DNA from: Asticcacaulis sp. UBA2476
GTDB lineage: Bacteria; Pseudomonadota; Alphaproteobacteria; Caulobacterales; Caulobacteraceae
NCBI GenBank assembly: GCA_002342035.1
Contig: DDPE01000062.1
Span: forward strand, 30,001 to 94,000
DNA length: 64,000 bases
Direction: 5' to 3'
Shown here: one piece after another, positions 45,871 to 55,513 of the stretch
Position numbering within the stretch: position 1 is the stretch's first letter
Layout of the letters: each line of letters begins with the position of its first letter
Position numbers and translations under genes: made by a program
The notes under the pieces: model-generated
The model's input: the letters and a program-made list of their open reading frames with translations, nothing else
What the model was told of the DNA's origin: nothing
Database searches by the model: none

Positions 45871-46449
45871 GTGAGTATTGGCTGGAGACGCGGCGTGGAG
45901 CCTCAGCGGCATGACGATGAATGGGCGGCCATCCGCCTGATTGTGCGCCGTTATGCCCTAAGCCGGACCCGCCAGCCTGATCTGGCCGACGATATCGCTC
46001 AGCAGGCGGTGCTGAACGCCATTGAATATCAGCAAAATCATATTGTTATCAGTCTGCACGCTTTGGCGTTTCGTATCGCGGATAATCTGATCAAGGGCCA
46101 TTACCGGCGGCTTAAACCTATTTCGGACATTAGTGAAATTGACGGCATGGCCTGCGCACGTCCCTTGCCTGACCGGATCACTGAGGATCGCGCCGAAACG
46201 CGGGCCATGCTGGAGGCGCTGAATAAGATGCCGCCGCTCAGGCGCGATGTGTTTATGCGTCGCCGTCTTGATGGCCAAAGCTGCGAAGAAATCGGTCGGG
46301 CCCTTAATCTTAACCCCAAGGCGATCGAAAAGCATATTACGCGGGCGCTGGTGGATCTGCATGCCGCGCGTCGCAAATGGCGAGAGGTTGAGACGCCTGA
46401 CAAAACTATAAAACCAGATAACGATATAGAAGAAGGGTGGGCGTCATGA
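45871..46449 (+). CDS. FecI-type ECF sigma factor
   Basis: A 192-residue sigma factor: region 2 (QPDLADDIAQQAVLNAIEY, ALAFRIADNLIKGHYRR) and region 4 (MPPLRRDVFMRRRLDGQSCEE, LNLNPKAIEKHITRAL). Starts with GTG; 45895 is an alternative. It overlaps the FecR gene by ATGA and heads the third signalling set. Confidence 0.9.
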   Translation: MSIGWRRGVEPQRHDDEWAAIRLIVRRYALSRTRQPDLADDIAQQAVLNAIEYQQNHIVISLHALAFRIADNLIKGHYRRLKPISDISEIDGMACARPLPDRITEDRAETRAMLEALNKMPPLRRDVFMRRRLDGQSCEEIGRALNLNPKAIEKHITRALVDLHAARRKWREVETPDKTIKPDNDIEEGWAS

Positions 46450-47411
46450 TTAAGGTTGTGAACGAGCCAAACCTTTTGTCGGTTGAAGATGAGGCCGCAG
46501 CATGGGTTGTAGCCATGATGACGGAGACGGTGCCGGCCCATACCGAGCGTCAGTTTGAACTATGGATCAAGGCCCACCCGGATCATGCGCACGCCTATGC
46601 GGACATGTGCGCAAGCTGGCAGGCGCCTGCAGTCGAGCAGGCCGCAACCTCGCGTCGGCGGAACACTCAGATGCGCAGCCATATCGCCATTGTGCTGGGG
46701 GGGGCGATCGCGGCCTGTCTGGTGCTTGGGTTTGTGGGCGTGAATACGAAATCGGTGGTGTTGCCGTCCTTTAAGCCACACCCGACCTATAGCGCCAGCC
46801 TGATGACCGGGCCGGGCGACATTCAGGATGTGGCCTTGCCCGATGGCACCCGCATCGCCCTCAGCGGCAATTCAGCGCTGACGGTGCGTTACGAAGGCCG
46901 TCGTCGTCAGGTCAATCTGACGCGCGGTGAAGCCTGGTTCGATGTCGCTCATGATGAGGCGCGACCCTTCCATGTGGCGGCGGGCGATGCTGAGGTAAAG
47001 GTGGTCGGTACGGCCTTTAATATCGATCTTCTGGATGCCGTGACCACCGAGGTTTCGGTCTATCGCGGTAAGGTGCAGGTGGCGGCGGGTGAGCGATCCG
47101 TGGATCTGACGCTGGGGCAAAAGGCGATCAGTCAGAATGGCCGGATCGCGCGGTCGATGTTTGATGCGCAGGCCATGCCGGACTGGCGCGAGGGCTGGTT
47201 TGAGGCCGAGGATATTGAACTGGGGCGATTGATTGCCGAGGTTAATCGCTTTGCCAAAACGCCGGTCAGGATAGCCGATCCGGATCTTGCTGCCAAAACC
47301 GTGTCCGGACGTTTCAAGGTCTCTGATCCGGCGCTGGTGTTGAGCGGGCTGAAGCAGGTCTACGGCATTGAGGTCAGGCAGGGGAAAACCGTCACGATAC
47401 TGACAAAATAA
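46446..47411 (+). CDS. FecR-type anti-sigma factor
   Basis: A 321-residue regulator with the N-terminal sigma-binding domain (AAAWVVAMMTETVPAHTERQ), a membrane segment near residues 80-101 (IAIVLGGAIAACLVLGFVGV), the periplasmic FecR domain (GDIQDVALPDGTRIALSGNS, GEAWFDVAHDEARPFHV) and a C-terminal STN-like part. Start is set by the ATGA overlap with the sigma gene. Confidence 0.92.
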   Translation: MIKVVNEPNLLSVEDEAAAWVVAMMTETVPAHTERQFELWIKAHPDHAHAYADMCASWQAPAVEQAATSRRRNTQMRSHIAIVLGGAIAACLVLGFVGVNTKSVVLPSFKPHPTYSASLMTGPGDIQDVALPDGTRIALSGNSALTVRYEGRRRQVNLTRGEAWFDVAHDEARPFHVAAGDAEVKVVGTAFNIDLLDAVTTEVSVYRGKVQVAAGERSVDLTLGQKAISQNGRIARSMFDAQAMPDWREGWFEAEDIELGRLIAEVNRFAKTPVRIADPDLAAKTVSGRFKVSDPALVLSGLKQVYGIEVRQGKTVTILTK

Positions 47412-47541
47412 GGGGTGAGTGAGAAAATGTGTCTGATTTTATTCATAAAACATTCATAATATTTTTTGTCGGGAGCCGGGACCCGCGCGCATCTCCCCTC
47501 ATGCGAGGCCGATGGGGGCCGCGTTTACCGGAGATTTAAAC

Positions 47542-50500
47542 GTGACGACGAAATTCAGACTTGTGCAGGGACTGTCCGTGCTGGCGCTTATGGCTGGGGG
47601 GATGGCCGCGCCGCTGATGGTTCAGGCCCAGACCCAGGCTACCGCCACCCAATCCTTCAAAATTGCCCCAAAGGACGTGTCCTCGGCACTTAAGGATTTT
47701 TCCAAGGCGACCGGCCTTCAGGTCATGGCTGACCCAGATCTGATGCGCGGTAAGCGCTCAGGCGGCGTGTCGGGATCGCTGACGGCGCGTGACGCCCTGA
47801 CGCAACTTCTTAAGGGCACGGGCCTGAGCGCGGATATTTCCGGCGGCTCAGTTGTGGTACGGGCCGTGCCTGTTGTAACGGCGGCGACCTCTGGGACGGC
47901 CACTGGGGCACCGGGAACTGATGCTGAGATCGAAACCGTCGTTGTGCGCGGTTATGCCGCCGCTATGCGTGAATCCCTCGATAACAAGCGCAAGAACAAG
48001 AACATCTCCGACCGCGTTAGCGCCGACGACATGGGCAATCTGCCGGTCGCCAACGTCGCCGAAGCCTTGGCCAAAGTGCCCGGCGTCAATGCTGTGCGCG
48101 ACAGCCGCACCGGCGAAGGCGACCGCATCACCGTGCGCGGCCTGTCGACCGAGCTTAACAACTACACCATGAACGGCGTGAAAATGTCAGGCGCTGGCTC
48201 GCGCGACGCTCAGTTTTACCGCGGCGTGCGCTTAAGCTTCCTGCCGCCGGAAGGCATTTCCGGCATTACGGTTCATAAGACCATCATGCCGAACATGGAC
48301 GGCGATGCCTTGGGCGGCACGGTTGAAATCGACACGCCGACCGCGTTCAGCTTCAAGAAAGACACCCATATCGGCCTGTCGGTTCAGGGCGGGGTGATGG
48401 ATAAGTTCGATAATCCGACCTCATCCAAGGCGGCAGTTTCCTTTGCGCGCAAATTCTCGGATCGTCTGGGCGTGTTCGTGACGGCGTCCTATTCCAAGCG
48501 CAATACGCAGTTTGAGGAAAACGGCGGTGATGGCGACAGTCAGCCGCGCACCTGGTATTCCAACTCCGAGACGCTGGATGTCGATTTGAACGACTTCGTG
48601 TTCCGCGGCATGCAAATCGCCACCGGTGAAACCGAAGTTGAGCGCAAAGGCCTGAACGGTTCGCTTGACTGGCGCGGTGATGACCATGAGTTCCACCTGC
48701 GCGGGACCTATAACGAGTATAACGAAAAAGAATTTTCGACACGTCTGAACTTCCGTAACGACACGGGCCAATTCTCGCGTCGCCTGACGCAGGTCAATCT
48801 TGGCGATACGACTCTGAAATCCCCCGATCAGATGATTATCGGCAGCGATAGCCGTGGCAATATCTATGGCTACACCACGGCGCAGATCATCGACCGCCCA
48901 ACGGTTAAAGTCATCATTGATGGTAAAGAGACGATGGTCGGTGATGGCGTTATCACTGATCAGGACATGACCAGCACTGCAAATGCCAACTCGCTGTATT
49001 CGCTGAATGGCGCATCCGGTGTGTGGGACCCGCAGGGCTTTCGTCTGCGCCGCTTCTGGGAAGGCAGCTATTCGACCGGGCTTCTGTCGTCGCTGAACTT
49101 TGGCGGCAAGAGCCGCTTCGGTCAGTTGACGGTCGATTATGACCTGTCGGTATCTAAGTCCGAAGATGAATCCGACGGCGACTACGAACTGGAATTCCGT
49201 TCAAACAAGTATCGCTGGCTGGGCAATGAAGGCGTGGGCGTCGATAGCTCCGGCGACAGCCGTTACCCGAAGTGGGTGCTGAACGATGCGGGTATGAAGG
49301 CTGTTCATGACCCGGCGAACTATGCCTTTTCCGGTCTCGAAGCCGGGGTGTCGTCGGTCAGGGAAGATCTGAAGCAGGCCCAGTTCAACCTCAACTATGA
49401 GTTCAATCACGACTGGCTGCGTAACTTCAAGGCCGGTGCCAAGTATTATAAGTCCGACCGTACCAAATTCGAAGGCTCATTCCTGAACCTTGATATGGAC
49501 GGGACTCTGGCCGATTTTGCACCGTTCTACGGCGATCCGGTCAATAGCCTGTTTGATGGGGAATATAGCGGGGATTACCGCCTCGGCATCGTGCTGGACA
49601 ACGATAAGATGCTGGCGGAACTGGCGCGCGCCACGGCCGGCACCAGCACGCTCTTTGACGGTGAGGCCTTGACCCCCGATGCGGCCACCATCTCTGATGA
49701 AGACAGCTTTGGCTTTGAGGAGCAGGTGACCGCCCTTTATGCGATGGGGGAAGCCGAGTTCGGCAAGCTTCAGGTCATCGCCGGTGCCCGTATCGAAAAA
49801 ACGGAAAACACCGTCCGCGCCTGGACCATGGACCCGAAGATCGGCAACGAATATAACCTGACCCAAAGTGATTTCACCAACGTCCTGCCGTCGATCCACG
49901 CCACCTATAAATTCCGCCCGGACCTGTTTCTGCGCGGCGCTATCTGGACCAGCTTTGCCCGTCCGGACATCGCCCGCATGAGTTCAGCCAACGAGTATGG
50001 CTATAATGTCGATCCCGATGGTGATGGTGATGAAAACCCGACAGCAGACTGGGAACTGGTGTCGATCGCCAAGGGTAACCCTGACCTGAAGCCGATGGAA
50101 GCGATCAATTACGACCTGTCGCTGGAGTGGTATAACGGCAAGACCGGCGCCTATTCGGTCGCGGTATATTATAAGGACATCGAGAACTTCCTGTTCCGTT
50201 CGTCATCCTCCAATATCCGTAACGGTACGACCGGCGAAAACGAAGACCCGAACGGCGTGGTCATCTCCATGCCGAATAACGGCAAGAAGGCGACGGTCGA
50301 GGGCATGGAAGTCAGCGCCCGTCAGATTTTCCACTGGCTGCCGTCACCGCTGGATGGTTTTGGTATCGGCTTTAACGGCACCTTCCAGACCTCAGAAGCG
50401 GTTACCGGCCTGAGCTGGCACCCGGATGGCTATACCTTGCCGCTGATGGAGACGCCGGAGCGGGTCTTAAACCTTGAACTGTTCTACGAAAAACATGGCT

Positions 50501-50766
50501 GGGAAGGCTATATCGCCGTCAATCACCAGTCGGAAATGCTCAACGGCATTCAGGATTTCGGCAACAACCCCTATGAGCAGGACTATACCTTTGTTGACAT
50601 GAAGGTGCGCAAAGCCCTGACCCAAAAGGCCACCGTCAGCCTCGATGTTCAGAACATGTTCGATGAGCACACCTACTGGATTTCCTACGGCCCGACCGAA
50701 GCCTCCAGCCGCGCGTTCATCAAGAACGGACGCACGATCAATCTGAGCTTCAGCTACGTCTATTAA
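47542..50766 (+). CDS. TonB-dependent receptor with STN domain (acid-phosphatase-linked)
   Basis: A 1074-residue receptor of the large Caulobacter type. A GTG start follows GGAG by eight bases (an ATG ten codons upstream lacks this). Signal ends MVQAQT; STN domain near residues 36-105 (FKIAPKDVSSALKDFSKATG); TonB box TVVVRGYAAAMRES; plug NLPVANVAEALAKVPGVNA; barrel ends NLSFSYVY. It belongs to the same broad family as the receptor at 9850 but carries the STN module. A phosphoesterase gene follows. Confidence 0.93.
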   Translation: MTTKFRLVQGLSVLALMAGGMAAPLMVQAQTQATATQSFKIAPKDVSSALKDFSKATGLQVMADPDLMRGKRSGGVSGSLTARDALTQLLKGTGLSADISGGSVVVRAVPVVTAATSGTATGAPGTDAEIETVVVRGYAAAMRESLDNKRKNKNISDRVSADDMGNLPVANVAEALAKVPGVNAVRDSRTGEGDRITVRGLSTELNNYTMNGVKMSGAGSRDAQFYRGVRLSFLPPEGISGITVHKTIMPNMDGDALGGTVEIDTPTAFSFKKDTHIGLSVQGGVMDKFDNPTSSKAAVSFARKFSDRLGVFVTASYSKRNTQFEENGGDGDSQPRTWYSNSETLDVDLNDFVFRGMQIATGETEVERKGLNGSLDWRGDDHEFHLRGTYNEYNEKEFSTRLNFRNDTGQFSRRLTQVNLGDTTLKSPDQMIIGSDSRGNIYGYTTAQIIDRPTVKVIIDGKETMVGDGVITDQDMTSTANANSLYSLNGASGVWDPQGFRLRRFWEGSYSTGLLSSLNFGGKSRFGQLTVDYDLSVSKSEDESDGDYELEFRSNKYRWLGNEGVGVDSSGDSRYPKWVLNDAGMKAVHDPANYAFSGLEAGVSSVREDLKQAQFNLNYEFNHDWLRNFKAGAKYYKSDRTKFEGSFLNLDMDGTLADFAPFYGDPVNSLFDGEYSGDYRLGIVLDNDKMLAELARATAGTSTLFDGEALTPDAATISDEDSFGFEEQVTALYAMGEAEFGKLQVIAGARIEKTENTVRAWTMDPKIGNEYNLTQSDFTNVLPSIHATYKFRPDLFLRGAIWTSFARPDIARMSSANEYGYNVDPDGDGDENPTADWELVSIAKGNPDLKPMEAINYDLSLEWYNGKTGAYSVAVYYKDIENFLFRSSSSNIRNGTTGENEDPNGVVISMPNNGKKATVEGMEVSARQIFHWLPSPLDGFGIGFNGTFQTSEAVTGLSWHPDGYTLPLMETPERVLNLELFYEKHGWEGYIAVNHQSEMLNGIQDFGNNPYEQDYTFVDMKVRKALTQKATVSLDVQNMFDEHTYWISYGPTEASSRAFIKNGRTINLSFSYVY

Positions 50767-50786
50767 TTCCCTTATCCCCTAAACTT

Positions 50787-50829
50787 GCGGAGTTTCTGGC
50801 ACCAACCGGAGACTCCGCCTTTTGCTTTT
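50787..50829 (+). terminator. Terminator between TBDT and acid phosphatase genes
   Basis: A long stem with G:U pairs (gcggagtttctgg with ccggagactccgc) is followed by cttttgcttttt. It lies 20 bases past the TBDT stop and 14 before the next start codon. Confidence 0.75.
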
Positions 50830-50842
50830 TAAAGGCGGCTTC

Positions 50843-52231
50843 ATGACCTCATCTGTGAAATATCTGGCCGTGCGGGCCCTGCTGACGGCGGCGGGGCTGG
50901 CCATCAGCGTGCTGGCCACGGCGCAAACCGTGCCTGCGCCTGCGCCCCCTCTGGCGGCGGCGACGGTTGAACCGGAACGGATTATCCTCAATCTCACCGG
51001 CGATCCACAGCATGAGATGGCCATCACCTGGCGCTCAGCCGCCGGATCGGCTCCGGGTAAGGTGCAGTTTGCAATATCGGAACCCGGCCCGAATTTTGTC
51101 TCCCGCACTACCGAGGTTCTGGCAAAGACCGAGGCCCTGACCCTCGATGTGCAGGAGCAGGCAGGTTTTCAGGCGACCTATAATTCGGTGGTGCTGAAGG
51201 GGCTGAAACCGGCCGCGCGCTATGTCTACCGTGTCGGTGATGGCACCCACTGGTCGGAATGGTTTCAGTTTTCGACGGCCGGCAAGCCGGGCGATAAATT
51301 CACTTTCATCTATCTGGGGGACGCCCAGAACAATGTCAAAGAGCACTGGTCGCGGGTATTGCGCGAAGCCCTGCGCGAAGACGGTAAGGCGTCGTTCATG
51401 CTGCACGCCGGTGACCTGATCAACCGCCACGCCAGCGACCGGGAATGGGGCGAATGGTTCTCGGCCGGTGGGTTTATCCATGCGCAAACCCCGTCGATCA
51501 TGACGCCGGGCAATCACGAATATGGCCGCCCGATCGATGATACCGGCGCGCGGTTGTCGCCTCAGTGGCGGGCGCAATATACCCTGCCCGAAAATGGCCC
51601 CGAAGGCCGCGCCAAGCTCAAAGAAACGGCATTCTACGTCGATTATCAGGGCGTGCGGGTCATATCCGTCGATGCGCCGCTGCTGCATGGCGATGAGGCT
51701 GAGCGGGCGGCGCAAGTGGCGTGGCTGGATAAGATTCTGGCCGACAACCCCAACACCTGGACGGTTATCAGCCTGCATTTTCCGCTCTATTCGTCTGAAC
51801 CCGACCGCGATAATCCGCGCGTGCGCGAAGCCCTTAAGCCGCTGATCGATAAATACAAAGTCGATCTGCTGCTGCAAGGCCATGATCACGGCTATGCCCG
51901 CGGGGCGGCACCTACGGCGCGGTCAAAGCAACACCCAAAGGATGATGCCACGGTCTATGTGGTCTCGGTCGCGGGGCCTAAAATGTATGCGGTGGCTGAC
52001 CTCGACTGGGTTGACCGCAAGGCCTCCCATACCCAGTTGTTTCAGGTGCTGACGGTCGAGGGGAAATCCCTAAATTATAAGGCCTTTACCGCCAATGGTG
52101 AGCTTTATGATGCCTTTTCGCTGACCAAGGACGCCAAGGGTCGCAAGACGCGCAAAGACCTGAAACCGGCCACCCCGGAACTTTGGACGCCGGGCAAAAA
52201 ACCGGCAAAAAATGGCGACCTGTCCCAATAG
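50843..52231 (+). CDS. Purple-acid-phosphatase-like metallophosphoesterase
   Basis: A 462-residue exported enzyme. Signal peptide ends near ATAQT; an N-terminal fibronectin-like domain (MAITWRSAAGSAPGKVQF, LKPAARYVYRVGDG) precedes a metallophosphoesterase core with LGDAQNN, HAGDLINRH, TPGNHEYG, SLHFPLYS and GHDHGYARG. This matches purple acid phosphatases, which use a Fe-metal pair to cleave phosphate esters including phytate in some members. Start is the ATG behind AAAGGCGG. Confidence 0.9.
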   Translation: MTSSVKYLAVRALLTAAGLAISVLATAQTVPAPAPPLAAATVEPERIILNLTGDPQHEMAITWRSAAGSAPGKVQFAISEPGPNFVSRTTEVLAKTEALTLDVQEQAGFQATYNSVVLKGLKPAARYVYRVGDGTHWSEWFQFSTAGKPGDKFTFIYLGDAQNNVKEHWSRVLREALREDGKASFMLHAGDLINRHASDREWGEWFSAGGFIHAQTPSIMTPGNHEYGRPIDDTGARLSPQWRAQYTLPENGPEGRAKLKETAFYVDYQGVRVISVDAPLLHGDEAERAAQVAWLDKILADNPNTWTVISLHFPLYSSEPDRDNPRVREALKPLIDKYKVDLLLQGHDHGYARGAAPTARSKQHPKDDATVYVVSVAGPKMYAVADLDWVDRKASHTQLFQVLTVEGKSLNYKAFTANGELYDAFSLTKDAKGRKTRKDLKPATPELWTPGKKPAKNGDLSQ

Positions 52232-52239
52232 TTACAGCA

Positions 52240-52268
52240 AAGGCGGCATATCATTTGCCGCCTTTTTT
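52240..52268 (+). terminator. Terminator after the acid phosphatase gene
   Basis: A 9-base perfect stem (aaggcggca at 52240-52248, tgccgcctt at 52256-52264) is followed by TTTT, nine bases past the stop codon. Confidence 0.85.
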
Positions 52269-52326
52269 GTTGCCAGTTTATAGGCTAAGTTCATGCCCGA
52301 AAAGACCAGAGGGGGATGGGCGTCAA

Positions 52327-53385
52327 TTGAGCGGTTTTCAGTCCTCTGCGGTCTCAAGTTTAGTAAGTAATCTCCAAACCGAATGTACGACCGTCAAAGT
52401 AGGGGGCCACGACCTGCCTCTGACGCGCAATGACGGCGGGGAAGCGACCAACTATCTGTGCTGCCCCAGTGCGGCCTATATCGATTATGCGATTGATGAA
52501 CTGCGGCATTTTTCGGCCAGGCCGTGGCTTAAGGGGCTGTTGCAGGGGCTGATCGAATGTGCCCGTCCGCTGATGACGGCGTCACGGCTGGATCGGCAGG
52601 TCCAGCCCAATAATGGCCTTGTGGCGACTAACCTTTTTCCTGACCTGTCGCAGGCCGATATTGCGCAAGCCACCCGCGCCTTTACGGCCTTATATCCGAC
52701 GCATAGTCTGGTCTGGCGATCGGTCAATGATCAGTCCACGGCTCAATTAAAGGCGCGGTTTGAGGCCGCAGGATATCACGCTTTTCCCTCGCGGCAGATA
52801 TATTTGTTCGATGCGCGGGCGGGGGCACCAAAGGTCAGTCGTGACGAAGCGCGCGACATAAAGCTGCTGGCCCGTGGCGGCTATAATTGGACGCAAGGGC
52901 CGTGGCGGCCCGAAGATTTCGTGCGTATGGCCGGTCTTTACCGGCAGCTTTATCTTGATAAGTATACCTGGCTGAACCCGGTCTATACGCCTCTTTTCAT
53001 AGAGCAGGGCCACGCGTCGGGAGAACTTGACCTGCATGTTCTGCGCAATGAGGACGGACGGATCGACGGGGTTGTTGGCTTTATCGACCATGGCGATTCC
53101 ATGGCTGCACCCGTGGTTGGCTATGATACGGAACTGCCCGCCGAACGGGGCCTTTACCGGCGGTTGATGGCGATTGCGATGACGCGGGCGCGTGAACGGC
53201 GGCTTTTGTACAATATGAGCGCAGGGGCGGCGGGTTTTAAGCGTAATCGCGGTGGCACACCGGCGCTGGAATATCTTATGGTCTATAATCGCCATTTGGG
53301 TCTTGGCCCGCGTCTGGCGGCGTATCTGGTGCGCAGCATCCTCAACACCATAGGTGTGCCCATTCTCAAAAGGTTTGAACTGTGA
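52327..53385 (+). CDS. GNAT-like acyltransferase of a putative biosynthetic cluster
   Basis: A 352-residue protein. The C-terminal half has GNAT-type features: VLRNEDGRIDGVVGFIDHGD, then LYRRLMAIAMTRARERRLLYN and GAAGFKRNRGGTP, as in Acetyltransf_6/FemAB-like proteins. The N-terminal part has a Cys pair (YLCCPSAAY) and no family I recognise. The start is uncertain; no ATG is in frame, and the TTG at 52327 behind GAGGGGG is the best choice, since a longer reading would enter the phosphatase terminator. It overlaps the Rieske gene by GTGA. It may attach an acyl or aminoacyl group to the product. Confidence 0.65.
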   Translation: MSGFQSSAVSSLVSNLQTECTTVKVGGHDLPLTRNDGGEATNYLCCPSAAYIDYAIDELRHFSARPWLKGLLQGLIECARPLMTASRLDRQVQPNNGLVATNLFPDLSQADIAQATRAFTALYPTHSLVWRSVNDQSTAQLKARFEAAGYHAFPSRQIYLFDARAGAPKVSRDEARDIKLLARGGYNWTQGPWRPEDFVRMAGLYRQLYLDKYTWLNPVYTPLFIEQGHASGELDLHVLRNEDGRIDGVVGFIDHGDSMAAPVVGYDTELPAERGLYRRLMAIAMTRARERRLLYNMSAGAAGFKRNRGGTPALEYLMVYNRHLGLGPRLAAYLVRSILNTIGVPILKRFEL

Positions 53386-54374
53386 CCCCGTTAACGCCTT
53401 CTTCGTGGATAGCGGTGTGTGCAGCCCGTGACCTGAAACGCACGCCACGTCGCTTTGTCATATCGGGGCAGGCGGTGGTGGTTTTCCGCTCAGGTCAGGA
53501 AATAGCGGCCTTTGCCGACATATGCCCCCATCGTCTGGCGCCGCTGTCCGAAGGCCGCGTGATCGACGGAGGTATTGAGTGTCCCTATCACGGCTGGCAA
53601 TTCGATGGCACCGGTTTGTGCCGGATGATACCGGGCGCGGTCGGGACATTGCCGCGCGTACGCCTTATGCCGCTGTTGGTGTGTGAGCATGATGATCTGA
53701 TTTTCGTATCATTGACGCCAACTGAGGCCACGCCCTATTCGGGGCGTCTTAGTGGGGCGGGGAATGTCTCCGCTCTGGTCGAAAGCCGCGTCTCATCAAC
53801 GCTGATTGATGTCGCCGAAAATATTCTGGACGCCAGCCATACACATTTCACGCACAAGGGGCTGCTGCGGGGGCTGAGCGCGCGCAGACACAGGGTGCGC
53901 GTCGACATTACCGGCGGGCCAGGCTGGGTCGAGGGGCGTTATGAAGGCGAGCCGCGTCAGGAGGGCCTGATCAGCCGCCTGCTGGAGGGCGGACGCGGCA
54001 TCAGCATTGGCCGGTTCATGTCACCTGGTATTGCGGAGATCGAGTTCTGGGGGCCGCAGCGCCTCAATCTGGTGACCACGTTTCACCTGCGTCAGGCTGA
54101 GGACGGGCAGGTCGCGGGTCTGGGTATCCTGTCGGGGCCAACTGAATATGGGCTGGGTTATGTTAAGGCGGCGATTTTCAAGCCCCTGTTTGCGGTGGCG
54201 CTGGCGCAGGATCGCCATATCCTTCAGGCCGCGTCGGCCAACCGGAAAATGTTCGGTGACCCTAAGCCGGTGATCGGGCCGCTGGATATATTGCGCTCAT
54301 CAATTGAGGCGATTTTGAAAGGCGAGCTTCCGCCAGTGGCGCAACAGCCCGTCCATATGATTATGGAGCTATAG
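53382..54374 (+). CDS. Rieske non-heme iron oxygenase
   Basis: A 330-residue oxygenase. The Rieske cluster ligands are Cys48, His50 (ICPHR) and Cys67, His70 (CPYHGW). The catalytic iron site D-x2-H-x4-H is Asp150, His153, His158 in ILDASHTHFTH. This places it with vanillate demethylase and chlorophyllide oxygenase types, which hydroxylate or demethylate single substrates. No ferredoxin or reductase gene is nearby. GTG start overlaps the GNAT stop. The 3' end overlaps the ATP-grasp gene tail to tail by six bases. Confidence 0.9.
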   Translation: MTPLTPSSWIAVCAARDLKRTPRRFVISGQAVVVFRSGQEIAAFADICPHRLAPLSEGRVIDGGIECPYHGWQFDGTGLCRMIPGAVGTLPRVRLMPLLVCEHDDLIFVSLTPTEATPYSGRLSGAGNVSALVESRVSSTLIDVAENILDASHTHFTHKGLLRGLSARRHRVRVDITGGPGWVEGRYEGEPRQEGLISRLLEGGRGISIGRFMSPGIAEIEFWGPQRLNLVTTFHLRQAEDGQVAGLGILSGPTEYGLGYVKAAIFKPLFAVALAQDRHILQAASANRKMFGDPKPVIGPLDILRSSIEAILKGELPPVAQQPVHMIMEL

Positions 54375-55511
54375 CAGCGGCGCGCCGTTCCATTCGATAT
54401 CAGCGGTGGCGGCGGCCTTAAGGCCTTGCCCGCTGCGGACGGCGCGCACCGTGGCCTCAATCAGGGCCAGCACCTGCCAGGGTCGGGTGCTGCGGTCGGA
54501 CGCATGTTCCAGCAGGTGGTTCATAGCGGTGAAATCGCGCCACCACGGGCCAAACTGGCCACGGCGCAGGCTGTCCGGCAGGCCATAGATCAGCATGGCC
54601 AGAGGCACGCCCATAGGCTGATCGCCGCCCGCCGTGGCCGGATGGCCCTCAATCAGGGCATTGGCCAGATTATCCTCCGGCCTAAAAAAATGTGCGCCGG
54701 AGGTGGCGCGTGGATTACATTCCAGCACATGGATTTTGCCGGAACCATCGCGCCGGAAATCAAAGGATATCTGACCCGTCCAGTTCATGTGGCGCACAAA
54801 ACCGGTGACGAACTGATCGATGACCGGCTCGGGTACTGGCGCAACCATAACGCCCGCGCCTATGCCGCGACCGGCCCGGTACAGCGGCCGGTACGCCTGA
54901 AGGGCCGACACTTGACCGTGATGGGCCACGGCGTAGACGCATAATTCCTCACCGGGCAGGTAGCGTTGAGCGATCCATGGATCATCCGGCGTCGGGCAAA
55001 GGTCGTCCAGGGTTTCAGGCTGCACGCGGACCCTGTCGCCAAAGCGCGACCAGACCGGTTTGAACACCCAGTCGGCCGGAGACCTGAATGTGCGCGCGCC
55101 ATCCGAAGAGGTCAGCAAACGGGTTTCCGCGGCATCCGCGCCAAACCCCTGCGAAATTTGGCAAAAGCGGTACTTATTATGAACCTCAGCCAGCCGATCA
55201 AAAGGCGGGGCCAAAAGCGGAAGGGAATAGCCAAACAGGTCTCTGGCTGCGGCCAGATAGAACACCTCTTCGCAGGTCGGCAGAATGAGCTCAATGCCAT
55301 GCCGTTCAACCACCTCGGTCACGGCGGCGGCATAGGCTTTGGGAGATGTATGGGCCGGCGGCAGCGGTGCGAAGGCTTGCGCAAAACGGCTGGCCCGCGC
55401 CAGTGGAAAGCGCAGGCTGTCGGCCAGTACGACGCTGTGGCCCGCATAGGCCAGACAGCGGGTCAGGTGCAGGGCGACGGGCGCGCGGGCACCGGTGATG
55501 AGTATGCGCAT
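54369..55511 (-). CDS. ATP-grasp ligase
   Basis: A 380-residue enzyme. The N-terminal Rossmann-like domain starts RILITGARAPVALHL; ATP-grasp signs are VFKPVWSRFGDRV, WIAQRYLPGEELCVYA and the metal-binding LECNPRATSGAHFF. Such carbamoyl-phosphate-synthase-like ligases join a carboxylate, as acyl phosphate, to an amine. The start follows AAGGGATAGTG, two bases beyond the stop of the upstream ligase. Last gene of the five-gene minus-strand operon. Confidence 0.85.
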   Translation of the reverse strand: MRILITGARAPVALHLTRCLAYAGHSVVLADSLRFPLARASRFAQAFAPLPPAHTSPKAYAAAVTEVVERHGIELILPTCEEVFYLAAARDLFGYSLPLLAPPFDRLAEVHNKYRFCQISQGFGADAAETRLLTSSDGARTFRSPADWVFKPVWSRFGDRVRVQPETLDDLCPTPDDPWIAQRYLPGEELCVYAVAHHGQVSALQAYRPLYRAGRGIGAGVMVAPVPEPVIDQFVTGFVRHMNWTGQISFDFRRDGSGKIHVLECNPRATSGAHFFRPEDNLANALIEGHPATAGGDQPMGVPLAMLIYGLPDSLRRGQFGPWWRDFTAMNHLLEHASDRSTRPWQVLALIEATVRAVRSGQGLKAAATADIEWNGAPLL

Positions 55512-55513
55512 CA

